Position numbers and translations under genes: made by a program. This document shows, one piece after another, positions 54,405 through 63,815 of a stretch of DNA of 64,000 nt. The number at the start of each line of letters is the position of its first letter. The first letter of the stretch is position 1. Source of the DNA: Bacteroidota bacterium (GTDB lineage Bacteria; Bacteroidota; Bacteroidia; Flavobacteriales; Schleiferiaceae); assembly GCA_024742495.1 (NCBI GenBank), contig JANSYJ010000004.1, forward strand, positions 1 through 64,000, read 5' to 3'. The notes under the pieces were generated by a model, which was given only the letters and a program-made list of their open reading frames with translations, made no database searches and was not told the DNA's origin.

Positions 54405-57236
54405 TTAAAGTTCTTGTGCGGGTAGGCGAATCATAACTTTGGTTCCTGTCGCTTCCCCTTGTTGGTTAAATTTATCTTCTATTTTTAAATCAACGACCTC
54501 ATCTACAGACTTCCGTAAAAGGTCGATGCGATCTTTATTAATCTTGGTGGCCATGCTGCGATGGGCCTTTTTATTTGGCAGTTCCTTAGCCTTGTCTCTC
54601 CCAATCCCATCATCTTCAATTGTGCAGCACAAAATATCATCATCCAAAACAAAGCTAATCTTCAAGAAGCCTTGGCTCTTCTTAGGCTTTAGTCCATGTA
54701 AAATGGCATTCTCAACATGCGGCTGAATAAGCATAGGAGGTAATCCCACACTGTAATCCAATTCCTCATCCACCTCAATCTCATAATCAAACTTGCCGCT
54801 AAATCTGAGCTTCTCCAGTTCAAGGTAATTCTTAAGAATTGAAACCTCGGTTTCCACGGGGTGAATATGCTCCATTGATGATTCAAGGGTTAACCTCATT
54901 AATTTTGCGAAATTATTGAGATAGCGCACCGCCATTTTTGGATCCTTCTTAAATATGAAACTGGAAATACTATCCAAGGCATTGAATATAAAATGTGGAT
55001 TCATCTGCAAACGCAAGGCCTTACGCTCCATCTCCAGTAAGTCATTTTCTAGCTTAAGTCGTTCTCTTTGCTTTTGCCAACGATCGTTGATATATAAGTA
55101 AGCTAAGAATAAGAGGGCCGCGCCGATGATGATCCAAAACCAGTAGGTTCGCCAAACGGCTTGCTGGATTTCAAAGGTGTAGATTGGCGCCTGCATGGTC
55201 CAGCTTTGCCATGGGTAGCGGGCCTGTACCTCCAAACTGAAGGTCCCTGCTTTTAAATCGCTAAACAAGGCCTCGCGGTTGGTGCCGGTATAGGTCCACT
55301 TTTCACTTTGCCCCCGCAGGCGGTAACGGTATTGGATTAAGTCTGGTCGGTATAAACTTCGGGTTCCAAATCTAAATCTCAAATAATTTTGATCGTAATC
55401 AAGGTCGCTCAGCAAATGCATGCCACTAAATGGCTTGGTTGCATAAGCTTCCAATTCCATATTGCCCTCATCTTGTAAAAACTCAGCTTCCAGCAAATCC
55501 AATTGGCCACTAGGATGGGCCTTCTGATGCCAATCTAAAGCCCAGGAAAAAAGTCCTTTCTCGCCTCCGGCGTAAAGTTTCGAATCTTGTATCTGCATAG
55601 AACCTCCATTAACCGGTAGGCCTACAAAGTGCAATTGTCCAGATTCCCCGGCTTTGCGACTTTCAACAATATCTATAAAGCTCAATAGCCCCTTATTGGT
55701 ACCTAACCATAATTCAGAAGCTTGAACTGCAAAGGCTCTAATTTCTGCGAACTCCAAATCCTTTAGACGGAAATGTTCTACTTGTTCTCGGGCCAAATCA
55801 AAAATGTAAAGACCATCACTTAAAGTTCCCACCGCCAAACGATCTCCCGACAAGGGCTGCATGGCACTCAAGCCAATGCTATCTAGGCGCACTCCCGCTA
55901 GTTCTTGAATGTTTTCCCAAAGGCCATCACGGTAATGCCATAAACCCTTGGTATAGGTGGCAAACCACAAACCACTTAGCGAATGATATTTGGCGGAAAA
56001 AATGCTTGCGAAGGCTAGCGAAGCTGCGTCTTTCTCTAGGCTCCAATGCCCATCTCGCAATTGCCATATTCCGCTGCTTGAGGCCGCCCATAATGTAGAT
56101 CCTTGCTTTGCCAGGCTAAATACAAATCCATTAACCGGACTTTGCTTTAAGGCTGCCCCGAAATAGGGTCGATAGTAAAGTCCCGATTCCGTGGCTACAA
56201 AAAGACTGTCCCCTATATGTTCTGAGCCAAAGACCAAGCCGTTGGTGGCTAAAAGCTGATTTTGAAAAAGAGGCGATTCCAAACCACGTGGGGTACCGAT
56301 ATAAGGCACGCCATCCAATTCCAAGCTTACTATTGGGGCTAGATTTTCATCATAAGCTTGAAAGAAATTTGGCGCCTTTATTAATCCTTGATCACTAATA
56401 AGCACCACCTGACCCTGGTTGATAAACAAGCCCGTAATCTTAGCAGCGTCAATAGTGCTTGGCAACACTCTATGCGCGGTGAGATAGGATGCGGAATCTT
56501 GCATATCCACCCAATACAAGGAGTCGCTGCTTAAAAATATATACTGATCATTTTGGCTATAGCTGATTAATCCGCTAGAGCTTTGTGGCAATTGATTGGA
56601 TACTATAAAGCTTTGGCCCTCCAAATTATAAAGGCCGCGTTGCCAATAATAGGCATTGGCTTGCCCTCCGATTAAATGAATCGGCTGCTGCTGTTTTCTC
56701 CATTGCCGATCCCAATGATAGGCGCCACTGTCAGTCGCAGCCCATAAATTAGATTGTAAACTAGCCAATCGATTAAAACCTTCCGGTAAATCAGCTTGGA
56801 AGTGAATACTATCTGAAATCCAGTGATACAAGCCATCGTCGAGTGCGAGGTATAAACTGCCCTTAACATCACATATATCCAAAATTTGTCGATTCTCGCC
56901 AAGGTCGATAAGGTCTAGTTTTAGTCCATTGTATCGCGCCAAGCGTTGGCCATCGTGAATAAATAAAGCTTGGCCGGAATCGCTAAGGATTACCTCCTCC
57001 ACTACCGGAAAAGCCTCTAGAAAGTAGGTTTCAAAACTATAACCATCATATCTTATCAGGCCCGCTCCTTCGCTTGCCATCCAAATAAATCCCGCCGGGC
57101 CTTGCACCAAATTGTTAATTCCCTTGCTCGGAAGGCCCTCTTCTAATCCTATGTATTGCCATTCCGAATCCTGCCCCAAAAGACCTAAAGTCCAGAGTGA
57201 AATAAATAGAATAAGTCGTCCTCGTTGAAGAGACAT
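54405..57236 (-). CDS. Two-component sensor histidine kinase with N-terminal beta-propeller (LytS-like)
   Basis: The 943-residue protein has a signal sequence (ILFISLWTLGLLGQ). A two-bladed-repeat propeller region follows (EGLPSKGINNLVQGPAGFIWMASEGAGLIRYDGYSFE and further WxATxSGxY repeats, about 25-560), then a Y_Y_Y-type immunoglobulin domain (LRFRFGTRSLYRPDLIQYRYRL), one TM helix (about 695-715), and a His_kinase domain with His748 in RLQMNPHFIFNALDS. The HATPase follows with QPHVENAILHGL and DDGIGRD. This architecture is the Bacteroidota 'ligand-binding sensor' type paired with LytTR regulators. I chose ATG 57236 over an overlapping TTG. Confidence 0.94.
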   Translation of the reverse strand: MSLQRGRLILFISLWTLGLLGQDSEWQYIGLEEGLPSKGINNLVQGPAGFIWMASEGAGLIRYDGYSFETYFLEAFPVVEEVILSDSGQALFIHDGQRLARYNGLKLDLIDLGENRQILDICDVKGSLYLALDDGLYHWISDSIHFQADLPEGFNRLASLQSNLWAATDSGAYHWDRQWRKQQQPIHLIGGQANAYYWQRGLYNLEGQSFIVSNQLPQSSSGLISYSQNDQYIFLSSDSLYWVDMQDSASYLTAHRVLPSTIDAAKITGLFINQGQVVLISDQGLIKAPNFFQAYDENLAPIVSLELDGVPYIGTPRGLESPLFQNQLLATNGLVFGSEHIGDSLFVATESGLYYRPYFGAALKQSPVNGFVFSLAKQGSTLWAASSSGIWQLRDGHWSLEKDAASLAFASIFSAKYHSLSGLWFATYTKGLWHYRDGLWENIQELAGVRLDSIGLSAMQPLSGDRLAVGTLSDGLYIFDLAREQVEHFRLKDLEFAEIRAFAVQASELWLGTNKGLLSFIDIVESRKAGESGQLHFVGLPVNGGSMQIQDSKLYAGGEKGLFSWALDWHQKAHPSGQLDLLEAEFLQDEGNMELEAYATKPFSGMHLLSDLDYDQNYLRFRFGTRSLYRPDLIQYRYRLRGQSEKWTYTGTNREALFSDLKAGTFSLEVQARYPWQSWTMQAPIYTFEIQQAVWRTYWFWIIIGAALLFLAYLYINDRWQKQRERLKLENDLLEMERKALRLQMNPHFIFNALDSISSFIFKKDPKMAVRYLNNFAKLMRLTLESSMEHIHPVETEVSILKNYLELEKLRFSGKFDYEIEVDEELDYSVGLPPMLIQPHVENAILHGLKPKKSQGFLKISFVLDDDILCCTIEDDGIGRDKAKELPNKKAHRSMATKINKDRIDLLRKSVDEVVDLKIEDKFNQQGEATGTKVMIRLPAQEL

Positions 57237-57254
57237 GTACAATTGGATTTAGCA

Positions 57255-57262
57255 CAAATTTA
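57255..57262 (-). promoter_or_regulatory. -7 element (TAAATTTG) for the propeller kinase/LytTR operon
   Basis: A perfect TAnnTTTG match on the minus strand, 18 bp before ATG 57236. Confidence 0.5.
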
Positions 57263-57323
57263 CATGATGCAATTGTGATGTGTTTATAAGTGATTAGGAT
57301 AAGAGTTCCCCAAAACTGCTGCC

Positions 57324-57331
57324 TAGGTTTG
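57324..57331 (+). promoter_or_regulatory. -7 element (TAGGTTTG) four bases before the 57336 gene
   Basis: A perfect TAnnTTTG match followed by AAAA and the GTG start, again predicting a leaderless mRNA. Confidence 0.45.
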
Positions 57332-57335
57332 AAAA

Positions 57336-58091
57336 GTGAAAAATAGCAGCTTTTTATTCCTTCTACTTTGCCAAATCCTTACTGCTCAAAACCCAAGCAT
57401 TGAGGCTATTGGCTTAGCTGAGCTAGATGCGCGCTGCACCATTCTTAACAATCCTGCCCAAGAGGGATCCCAGCGAGGGGAAATGAGTCAGAGCCTACTT
57501 TACAATCCGCAGCTAAGCGAGCTATACACAAGTTCCACTTTTTGGGAGTACTCTAAAAATGGAAAAAACTATGCTTTGCTCCTGCAACACTTCGGACCGG
57601 AGCATTACCAAAACACCTTAGTTCAGCTAGCCTTCGGATTGCAAATTTACCGAACCTTCGGTATAGGTATCTCAGTTTCCGGAAGTAGAGAAAAGGTGGT
57701 GGAACAAAATGCCCAGCGCTTTTTAGCTTATAGCCTGCATTGGGATTATCATCCAAAAAACAGTCTTCATTGGGCCGGCTCCTTTCAACAATCCGGTCTA
57801 TCTGAAGCGAAGTATAGCTTTAAGCAGCAGCTCATCTACAATGCTAGTAAAGCCTTGACGCTACTTGGTGGATTTAGTTTAGAAAGTCAGCGAGGGAGCT
57901 ATTTATCTCTCGCCACCGAATATGCTCTATTTGATTTTTTGCGATTACGCCAAGGTATCCGATATGCCGAGCAGCTGGATTATCGCGCGGGCATGGGTTT
58001 AAGTTTTGGCGATTGGGAATTTCAAGTCTCCTTTCAATGGCAACTTGCCTTGGGGCAGCAGGAAGGAATTAGTATTTGCTACAAATGGTAA
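57336..58091 (+). CDS. Secreted beta-rich protein, probable outer-membrane partner of the HhH-barrel protein
   Basis: The 251-residue protein starts at GTG with a short signal peptide (MKNSSFLFLLLCQILTAQ). The early LDARCTILNNPAQEG is reminiscent of PorV/FadL-like short barrel proteins (xxNPAG motif). The rest alternates polar and aromatic residues in strand pairs (YALLLQHFGPE, AFGLQIYRTFGIGISVSGSRE, YRAGMGLSFGDWEFQVSFQWQLALG), suggesting an 8-12-stranded outer membrane barrel. The next gene starts before its stop (7-bp overlap), so the two proteins probably work together. No family name can be given with confidence. Confidence 0.72.
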   Translation: MKNSSFLFLLLCQILTAQNPSIEAIGLAELDARCTILNNPAQEGSQRGEMSQSLLYNPQLSELYTSSTFWEYSKNGKNYALLLQHFGPEHYQNTLVQLAFGLQIYRTFGIGISVSGSREKVVEQNAQRFLAYSLHWDYHPKNSLHWAGSFQQSGLSEAKYSFKQQLIYNASKALTLLGGFSLESQRGSYLSLATEYALFDFLRLRQGIRYAEQLDYRAGMGLSFGDWEFQVSFQWQLALGQQEGISICYKW

Positions 58092-60028
58092 AGTGCTTTC
58101 GCATCCTTCTTTGCTTTGTCTCCTTCCATCTTCAGGCTCAGGCTGATCTTAATGAGCTTATTAACTTAAACAGTACCGATGACCTTCAGGGTCAACAAAT
58201 GCTATTGGCCTGGGAAGATTTAAAATCAAATCCTATAGCCATAAATTTTTGCAGCCGGGAGGAACTTCTATCCACCGGCTTAATAAACGTTTTTCAATGC
58301 CATAATCTCATTCAGTATCGGGAACAAAGCGGAGCGATTTTAAGCGCCAAAGAACTAATCCTGGTTAAAGGCTTTGGTGCCGAACTCATAAAGCTCTTGA
58401 CTCCCTTTCTTGACTTTAGAACGGTGGTGCAAAGGCCTAGTTTCAGCAAATCGGCCATTTTAAATTTTGCCAAACACGATCTTTTATGGCGCTGGCAAAT
58501 GCAGGCGCCTATGGCCGAAGGCTTTCTAAATGGGAAATACCTTGGTGATCCATTAGAGAGCCGACTTCGTTATCAGTTTCAGAGCAGGAATGGCTTGGGG
58601 ATGGCTTTGAATTTGCAAAAGGATCCTGGCGAAAAATGGCAAGGCCCGCTCCTTTTCGACCATGCTTCCTTTTACCTGCACTTTCGTGGAGAAGGCGCCC
58701 TTCGTCAAATCGTGCTGGGTGATTTTCAATTTCAATTTGGACAAGGCCTTAGTTTATGGTCTGGCAGCGCTTTTGACGCCAATGCTATTGGCGCTAATTT
58801 TAATCGTCATAGCAATGGCTTCCGACGATCAGCGGGAAATATCGAAAATCGCTTTTTCCGCGGTCTTGCTTTAGAGTATCAGTACAAAAATTGGAATTCA
58901 CAGCTCTTCCTTTCCAATCGGCAATTAGATGCTAAAGTGGAAAGCATTGATGGTCGGCCCTACTTTCAAACACAAAGTACAGGTTATCATCGCAGTGAAA
59001 CTGAACTATCCGCTAAGGATCAAATCAATCTCAAGTCGGCTGGTTTTCGCACCCTTTACGCTTACTATTTTTTTGACATTGCGCTATTGGGGCATATCCA
59101 TCATTTTGAAGATCCGCCAGTGGCATCGGAATACATATATGATCAAATTGCGCCGAAGCGACAAAGCTATGCCGGCCTTAGTCTGCACCTCAACCTGCTG
59201 CTAGGCGCTTACCATATTACTTCCGAGATAGCCTTAAGTGAGACTTTAAAACCTGCTTTCTTTATATCCTGGCAAAAGAAAATAAATGACAAATTAAGCC
59301 TGCGGCAAGCGATCCAAAAGTATCATTCTGGCTATCGAAGTTTCTGGAATGCCCCACCAGCCCTAAGCGGTCGCTCGGGTGAATTTAATTTAAAGCAACA
59401 ACTAGATATCAATTGGTCTTGGTTGCATCAAAGTGCTATTCTTTATCAATTTGCAAAATTCCCATGGCCCCGCTATCAAATTGACGGGCCTTCATCGAGC
59501 CATGTGGTGCAGGCTTTTCATCGCTGGCGAGTTTCGGGGAAGCAAGTAGACTTTCGTTTGCGCTTTACCAATGCCCTTAAATATGAGACTGATGCGGAAT
59601 CAGCACTATTCATTCCCCAAAAAAGTAATGAACTGCAGGCTCGATTAATTTTTAGGCTAGACTTGGGTGCTGGTCTTAAAAGCCGAACCATGGTTCAAGT
59701 TAAAAGCATTCCCCTTCCTAAGCAATGGCTAATAGGTAGTATGGCCAGCCAACAATGGGTATATAATTACAAGGACAAATGGCGCCATACTTTTCGGTTG
59801 GCATTTAGTGATCTACCTCCAGAGTTGGGCTCATTATACGACTATGAACCCGATTTAATTTACGGTTTTTCGATTCCGCCCTTAAGCCGGCAACATATTA
59901 GACTCAGCTTTCTAAGCAGGTGGAAAAGAGGACGCTTAACCTGGGAAGGTAAACTAGCCTATGCTCAAAAGTTAGAAACTAATAAATCTTCTTGGGAGCT
60001 TAAATTTCAATGTCGTTTTCAAATCTAA
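58085..60028 (+). CDS. Helix-hairpin-helix domain protein with C-terminal outer-membrane barrel
   Basis: The 647-residue protein has a signal peptide (MVKCFRILLCFVSFHLQAQA) and a periplasmic helical domain at about 20-115. This domain contains ComEA-like helix-hairpin-helix elements (NPIAINFCSREELLSTGLI, IQYREQSGAILSAKELILVKGFGAELIKLLTPF). The remaining ~500 residues are antiparallel-strand-like (LRYQFQSRNGLGMALNL, VLGDFQFQFGQGLSLWSG, FRLDLGAGLKSRTMVQV) and end in LKFQCRFQI with a terminal aromatic-rich strand typical of outer membrane barrels. HhH motifs generally bind DNA backbone, so contact with DNA in the periplasm is conceivable. I chose ATG 58085, overlapping the previous stop. Confidence 0.72.
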   Translation: MVKCFRILLCFVSFHLQAQADLNELINLNSTDDLQGQQMLLAWEDLKSNPIAINFCSREELLSTGLINVFQCHNLIQYREQSGAILSAKELILVKGFGAELIKLLTPFLDFRTVVQRPSFSKSAILNFAKHDLLWRWQMQAPMAEGFLNGKYLGDPLESRLRYQFQSRNGLGMALNLQKDPGEKWQGPLLFDHASFYLHFRGEGALRQIVLGDFQFQFGQGLSLWSGSAFDANAIGANFNRHSNGFRRSAGNIENRFFRGLALEYQYKNWNSQLFLSNRQLDAKVESIDGRPYFQTQSTGYHRSETELSAKDQINLKSAGFRTLYAYYFFDIALLGHIHHFEDPPVASEYIYDQIAPKRQSYAGLSLHLNLLLGAYHITSEIALSETLKPAFFISWQKKINDKLSLRQAIQKYHSGYRSFWNAPPALSGRSGEFNLKQQLDINWSWLHQSAILYQFAKFPWPRYQIDGPSSSHVVQAFHRWRVSGKQVDFRLRFTNALKYETDAESALFIPQKSNELQARLIFRLDLGAGLKSRTMVQVKSIPLPKQWLIGSMASQQWVYNYKDKWRHTFRLAFSDLPPELGSLYDYEPDLIYGFSIPPLSRQHIRLSFLSRWKRGRLTWEGKLAYAQKLETNKSSWELKFQCRFQI

Positions 60029-60035
60029 TTGCGAT

Positions 60036-60043
60036 TATCTTTG
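60036..60043 (+). promoter_or_regulatory. ftnA -7 element (TATCTTTG)
   Basis: A perfect TAnnTTTG match 25 bp before the ferritin ATG. Confidence 0.5.
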
Positions 60044-60068
60044 TTAAGACAAAAAGAAAATAATTAGC

Positions 60069-60587
60069 ATGCTTTCAGAAAAATTAGCAAAGGCGCTCAA
60101 TGAGCAAATAAATGTCGAAGCGGCATCATCTCAAGTTTATTTAGCCATGGCCTCATGGGCAGAAGTACAAGGTTTAGAGGGTGTTGCCTCCTTTATGTAC
60201 GAGCAATCAGACGAGGAACGTCAGCATATGTTAAAGCTGGTAAAATTTGTAAATGAAAGAGGTGGTCATGCCTTAGTGCCTCAATTAGCTGCACCAAAAG
60301 CCGAGTTTGGCACTTTTAGAGATATGTTTCAGGAGCTCTATAACCACGAGCTTAAGGTTTCGGCGAGCATTAACGAATTAGTGCACACGGCTTTAGAAGA
60401 GCGAGATTATGCTAGCCATAACTTTTTACAATGGTATGTAGCGGAGCAGATTGAAGAAGAAGCTCAAGCGCGCACTATCTTAGATAAGATTAATCTCATC
60501 GGAAATGATAAAGGAGGACTTTACCTCTTTGATCGAGACATACAGCAATTAACTGTAGAGAGTGCCGCTTTCGACAATCCTCAATAA
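60069..60587 (+). CDS. ftnA: Non-heme ferritin
   Basis: The 172-residue protein has the four-helix ferritin pattern: LNEQINVEAASSQVYLAMASWAE with the ferroxidase Glu, YEQSDEERQHMLKLVKFVNERGG with the second Glu/His set, and HNFLQWYVAEQIEEEAQARTILDKI. There is no heme-ligand Met as in bacterioferritin. It stores iron as ferric mineral in a 24-mer in the cytoplasm. It has its own -7 box; the polyamine genes follow after only 9 bp and may be partly read through from this promoter. Confidence 0.95.
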   Translation: MLSEKLAKALNEQINVEAASSQVYLAMASWAEVQGLEGVASFMYEQSDEERQHMLKLVKFVNERGGHALVPQLAAPKAEFGTFRDMFQELYNHELKVSASINELVHTALEERDYASHNFLQWYVAEQIEEEAQARTILDKINLIGNDKGGLYLFDRDIQQLTVESAAFDNPQ

Positions 60588-60596
60588 TAATTGAGC

Positions 60597-62000
60597 ATGA
60601 AGAACAGCTACTTTGATCTGATTGATCAGACTTATTATTTTCCGCAAGAAGGTTTTGACTTACGCGATGAGCATCTAACCTTTCATGGGATCTCACTAAA
60701 GCACTTGATCGATAAATATGGCACGCCCTTTCGCTTTATTTACTTGCCTAAGATCGGGGATCAGATTAAAAAAGCGCGGAACCTCTTTAATAGGGCGATA
60801 AAAAAGTCGGGTTATAAAGGGACTTACAATTTTTGCTATTGCACCAAGTGTAATCACTTTTCCCACGTGGTTAGTGAGGCCCTAAAGCATAAAGTAAATT
60901 TAGAAACCTCCTCCTCCTTTGATATCGACCTGATATTAAATCTGTTTAAAGAAGGTAAGTTTAGCAAGGACCGCTTTATTGTAAATAATGGCTATAAAAC
61001 AGATGACTACCTGCAGAAAATTGTTCATCTGCACGAGCTAGGCTTCCGAAATGTCATTGTGGTTTTAGACAGCATGGAGGAGCTCAAACGCCTCATGCAC
61101 TTTGCTGGTTCTAACAAAATAAAGATTGGCTTAAGAATGGCCATCAACGAAGAGCCCCAGTCGAGTTACTATACCTCGCGACTGGGTATAAGGCATGATG
61201 AAATGCTCGACTTCTACAAAAGCCATATTCAAGGGAATGATCAGGTAGAGCTGCAGATGCTGCACTTTTTTGTTGATTCTGGCATTAAAGACAGCCTTTA
61301 TTATTGGGGTGAATTCCAGCGTGCCCTAAAGTTGTATATCAATCTTAAAAAAGAATGCGACAGCCTAAACCAGTTCAATTTGGGAGGCGGTTTCCCGATT
61401 CGGAATAATTTGGGCTTCGAGTATGATTTCGATTATATGATTCGGGAGATTGTTCAGAATATTGCTGATGCCTGCAATGCTGAAGAAATCCCTCATCCCA
61501 ATATTTTCACTGAATTTGGAAAGTACACGGTTGGTGAAGCAGGCGCTATCATATTTGAAGTGTTGGAGCAAAAAAAGCAAAACGATACGGAGAGCTGGTA
61601 CATCATCAACAACAGTTTAATGAACACCATCCCTGATGCTTGGAGTATTCAGGAGAAATTTATTCTACTGCCCATTAACAAATGGAATCACGAGTATCAA
61701 AGAGTAAATATTGGTGGGATAAGTTGCGATCATTCCGATTATTACAATTCCGATGAATTAAATCAGGAAGTACTATTACCCACTTATCCAAATGATGATA
61801 GCACGCCCCTTTATTTGGGCTTCTTCCATACGGGCGCCTATCAAGACGCCATTTCCGGATATGGCGGGATAAAGCACTGTTTAATTCCATCGCCAAAGCA
61901 TGTAATCATTGATCGCGATGAAAAGGGCAATATCATTGACTATGTGTATCGCAATGAGCAATCGGCGGATGAAATGTTTAAACTTCTAGGTTACAAATGA
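60597..62000 (+). CDS. speA: Biosynthetic arginine decarboxylase (PLP, alanine-racemase fold)
   Basis: The 467-residue protein is a group IV (fold III) decarboxylase: HGISLKHLIDKYGTPFRFIYLPKIG, then NFCYCTKCNHFSHVV, where Lys in CTKCN takes the place of the PLP Lys usually seen in YPIKVNQ. It also has NLETSSSFDIDLIL, NLGGGFPIRNNLGF (Gly-rich phosphate loop), FTEFGKYTVGEAGA and FFHTGAYQDAISGYGGIKHC (catalytic Cys-type region). It makes agmatine from arginine. It is shorter than E. coli SpeA (about 658 residues). The next gene overlaps its stop (ATGA) and encodes agmatinase, so agmatine goes to putrescine. I chose ATG 60597 over a TTG two codons upstream. Confidence 0.88.
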   Translation: MKNSYFDLIDQTYYFPQEGFDLRDEHLTFHGISLKHLIDKYGTPFRFIYLPKIGDQIKKARNLFNRAIKKSGYKGTYNFCYCTKCNHFSHVVSEALKHKVNLETSSSFDIDLILNLFKEGKFSKDRFIVNNGYKTDDYLQKIVHLHELGFRNVIVVLDSMEELKRLMHFAGSNKIKIGLRMAINEEPQSSYYTSRLGIRHDEMLDFYKSHIQGNDQVELQMLHFFVDSGIKDSLYYWGEFQRALKLYINLKKECDSLNQFNLGGGFPIRNNLGFEYDFDYMIREIVQNIADACNAEEIPHPNIFTEFGKYTVGEAGAIIFEVLEQKKQNDTESWYIINNSLMNTIPDAWSIQEKFILLPINKWNHEYQRVNIGGISCDHSDYYNSDELNQEVLLPTYPNDDSTPLYLGFFHTGAYQDAISGYGGIKHCLIPSPKHVIIDRDEKGNIIDYVYRNEQSADEMFKLLGYK

Positions 62001-62848
62001 GAAATTACGCCGGCGTAGAAGGAAGCTGGAATAGCTATGAAAAAGCCCAGATTCTTCTGCAATCCATTCCCTATGACGGAACCAGCACTTGGGGCAAGGG
62101 CGCAGACAAAGGCTTTGAGGCCTTTATGGACGCTACCGACAATATGGAGCTTTACGATATTGAAACCCAATCTGAAGTTTATCGGAGAGGGGTACATATT
62201 CTCGATTCCATTACTGAGAGCGCTAGCCCCGAAGCTTTGTTTAAAGCGGTATATGATAGCACCAAGTTTTTACTGAACACGGATAAGTTTTTAAGCTATT
62301 TTGGTGGAGAACACAGCATTAGCATCGGCGTGATTAAGGCCTTTTACGAGAAGTACTCCAATTTAACCGTACTTCAGTTAGACGCTCATGCTGATTTGCG
62401 ACCAAGCTATCACGGCAGCCCTTACAATCATGCCTGCGCTTTATACGACGCTAGTCGAAATTGCAATTTGGTACAAGTTGGCATCCGCAGTATGGATATT
62501 GAGGAAAAGCAATATATACAAAGTGGAAATTGCTTTTTTGCCCACGAGATGTATGGCCACAATCGTTGGATGCAGGAGTCAATAGAGAGAATGACCGAAG
62601 ATGTTTACCTCACTATAGATTTGGATGCATTTGACCCATCAATTCTTGCTGCGACCGGAACCCCTGAACCGGGAGGCTTGAGCTGGTACGATACTTTGAA
62701 CTATTTGAGGCAGGTATTTAAATCGAAAAATGTGGTGGGCTTTGATATAGTAGAGCTTGCTCCTGAAGTTGGACAGAAGGCTTCCAGCTTTTTGGCCGCC
62801 AAACTGTATTACAAACTTTTAAGTTACAAATTTGAGGATGGACAATAG
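61997..62848 (+). CDS. speB: Agmatinase (ureohydrolase family)
   Basis: The 283-residue protein has the binuclear Mn site motifs of ureohydrolases: FGGEHSISIGVIKAF, QLDAHADLRPSYHGSPYNHACALYD and TIDLDAFDPSILAATGTPEPGGLSW. Length and motif spacing fit agmatinase rather than arginase. It hydrolyses agmatine to putrescine and urea, directly using the product of the upstream gene, whose stop codon it overlaps by 4 bp. Confidence 0.94.
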   Translation: MRNYAGVEGSWNSYEKAQILLQSIPYDGTSTWGKGADKGFEAFMDATDNMELYDIETQSEVYRRGVHILDSITESASPEALFKAVYDSTKFLLNTDKFLSYFGGEHSISIGVIKAFYEKYSNLTVLQLDAHADLRPSYHGSPYNHACALYDASRNCNLVQVGIRSMDIEEKQYIQSGNCFFAHEMYGHNRWMQESIERMTEDVYLTIDLDAFDPSILAATGTPEPGGLSWYDTLNYLRQVFKSKNVVGFDIVELAPEVGQKASSFLAAKLYYKLLSYKFEDGQ

Positions 62849-63815
62849 AGGACCAATAGGAAACTTCATGCTAGAGCACTACAAGCATTTTAACGCTGCT
62901 GCTTTAGTGGATGCCGCCAAGGGCTATGAAAAACATTTGGCGGAAGGGAAAAGAATGATGATCACTTTGGCTGGAGCAATGTCTACTGCAGAGCTAGGCA
63001 AAAGCTTAGCGGAAATGATTCGAGAAGATAAGGTGCAAATTATCTCTTGTACCGGTGCCAACCTCGAAGAAGATCTTATGAATTTAGTAGCGCACAGTCA
63101 CTACGAAAGGGTACCTCACTACCGAGATTTAACCCCCGATCAAGAGTGGGCCCTTTTAGAACGAGGTTTAAATCGGGTTACCGATACCTGCATTCCCGAA
63201 GAAGAGGCTTTTCGTCGATTACAATCACACATTTTTGAAATTTGGCAAGATGCCGAGGCCAAAGGTGAACGACTATTCCCTCATGAATGCATGTATAAAT
63301 TATTGCTTTCGGGCGTCCTAGAACAGTACTACGAAATAGATCCAAAAAACAGCTGGATGTTGGCGGCGGCAGAAAAAAACCTACCGATCGTTGTCCCAGG
63401 CTGGGAAGACTCTACCATGGGTAACATTTTTGCATCCTATTGTATTAAGGGAGCACTAAAAACTTCCACCATAAAGAGCGGTATTGAATACATGACCTTT
63501 TTGGCCGATTGGTATACTGAAAACTCGCAGGATGCTGGAATTGGATTCTTTCAAATAGGTGGAGGCATTGCAGGTGACTTCCCCATTTGTGTAGTTCCCA
63601 TGCTCTACCAAGATCTTGAGCGAACCGACACGCCATTTTGGTCCTATTTCTGCCAGATAAGTGATAGCACTACAAGCTACGGATCTTACTCCGGAGCGGT
63701 GCCAAATGAAAAAATTACCTGGGGAAAATTAGACACCACCGGACCTAAGTTCATCATTGAATCTGATGCAACCATAGTGGCTCCATTACTATTTGCATAC
63801 CTCTTAGGTTGGTAG
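62838..63815 (+). CDS. Deoxyhypusine synthase homologue (putative homospermidine or related synthase)
   Basis: The 325-residue NAD-dependent enzyme aligns by eye with DHS: LAGAMSTAELGKSLAEMIREDKVQIISCTGANLEEDL at the N terminus, QIGGGIAGDFPICVVPML, and SYSGAVPNEKITWGKL, which keeps the catalytic Lys of human DHS (SWGK motif). Bacteria have no eIF5A, so the substrate must be a polyamine: the enzyme probably transfers the aminobutyl or aminopropyl group to putrescine or another amine, for example making homospermidine. Coupling to arginine decarboxylase and agmatinase supports a polyamine role. I chose ATG 62838, overlapping speB by 11 bp. Confidence 0.85.
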   Translation: MDNRGPIGNFMLEHYKHFNAAALVDAAKGYEKHLAEGKRMMITLAGAMSTAELGKSLAEMIREDKVQIISCTGANLEEDLMNLVAHSHYERVPHYRDLTPDQEWALLERGLNRVTDTCIPEEEAFRRLQSHIFEIWQDAEAKGERLFPHECMYKLLLSGVLEQYYEIDPKNSWMLAAAEKNLPIVVPGWEDSTMGNIFASYCIKGALKTSTIKSGIEYMTFLADWYTENSQDAGIGFFQIGGGIAGDFPICVVPMLYQDLERTDTPFWSYFCQISDSTTSYGSYSGAVPNEKITWGKLDTTGPKFIIESDATIVAPLLFAYLLGW

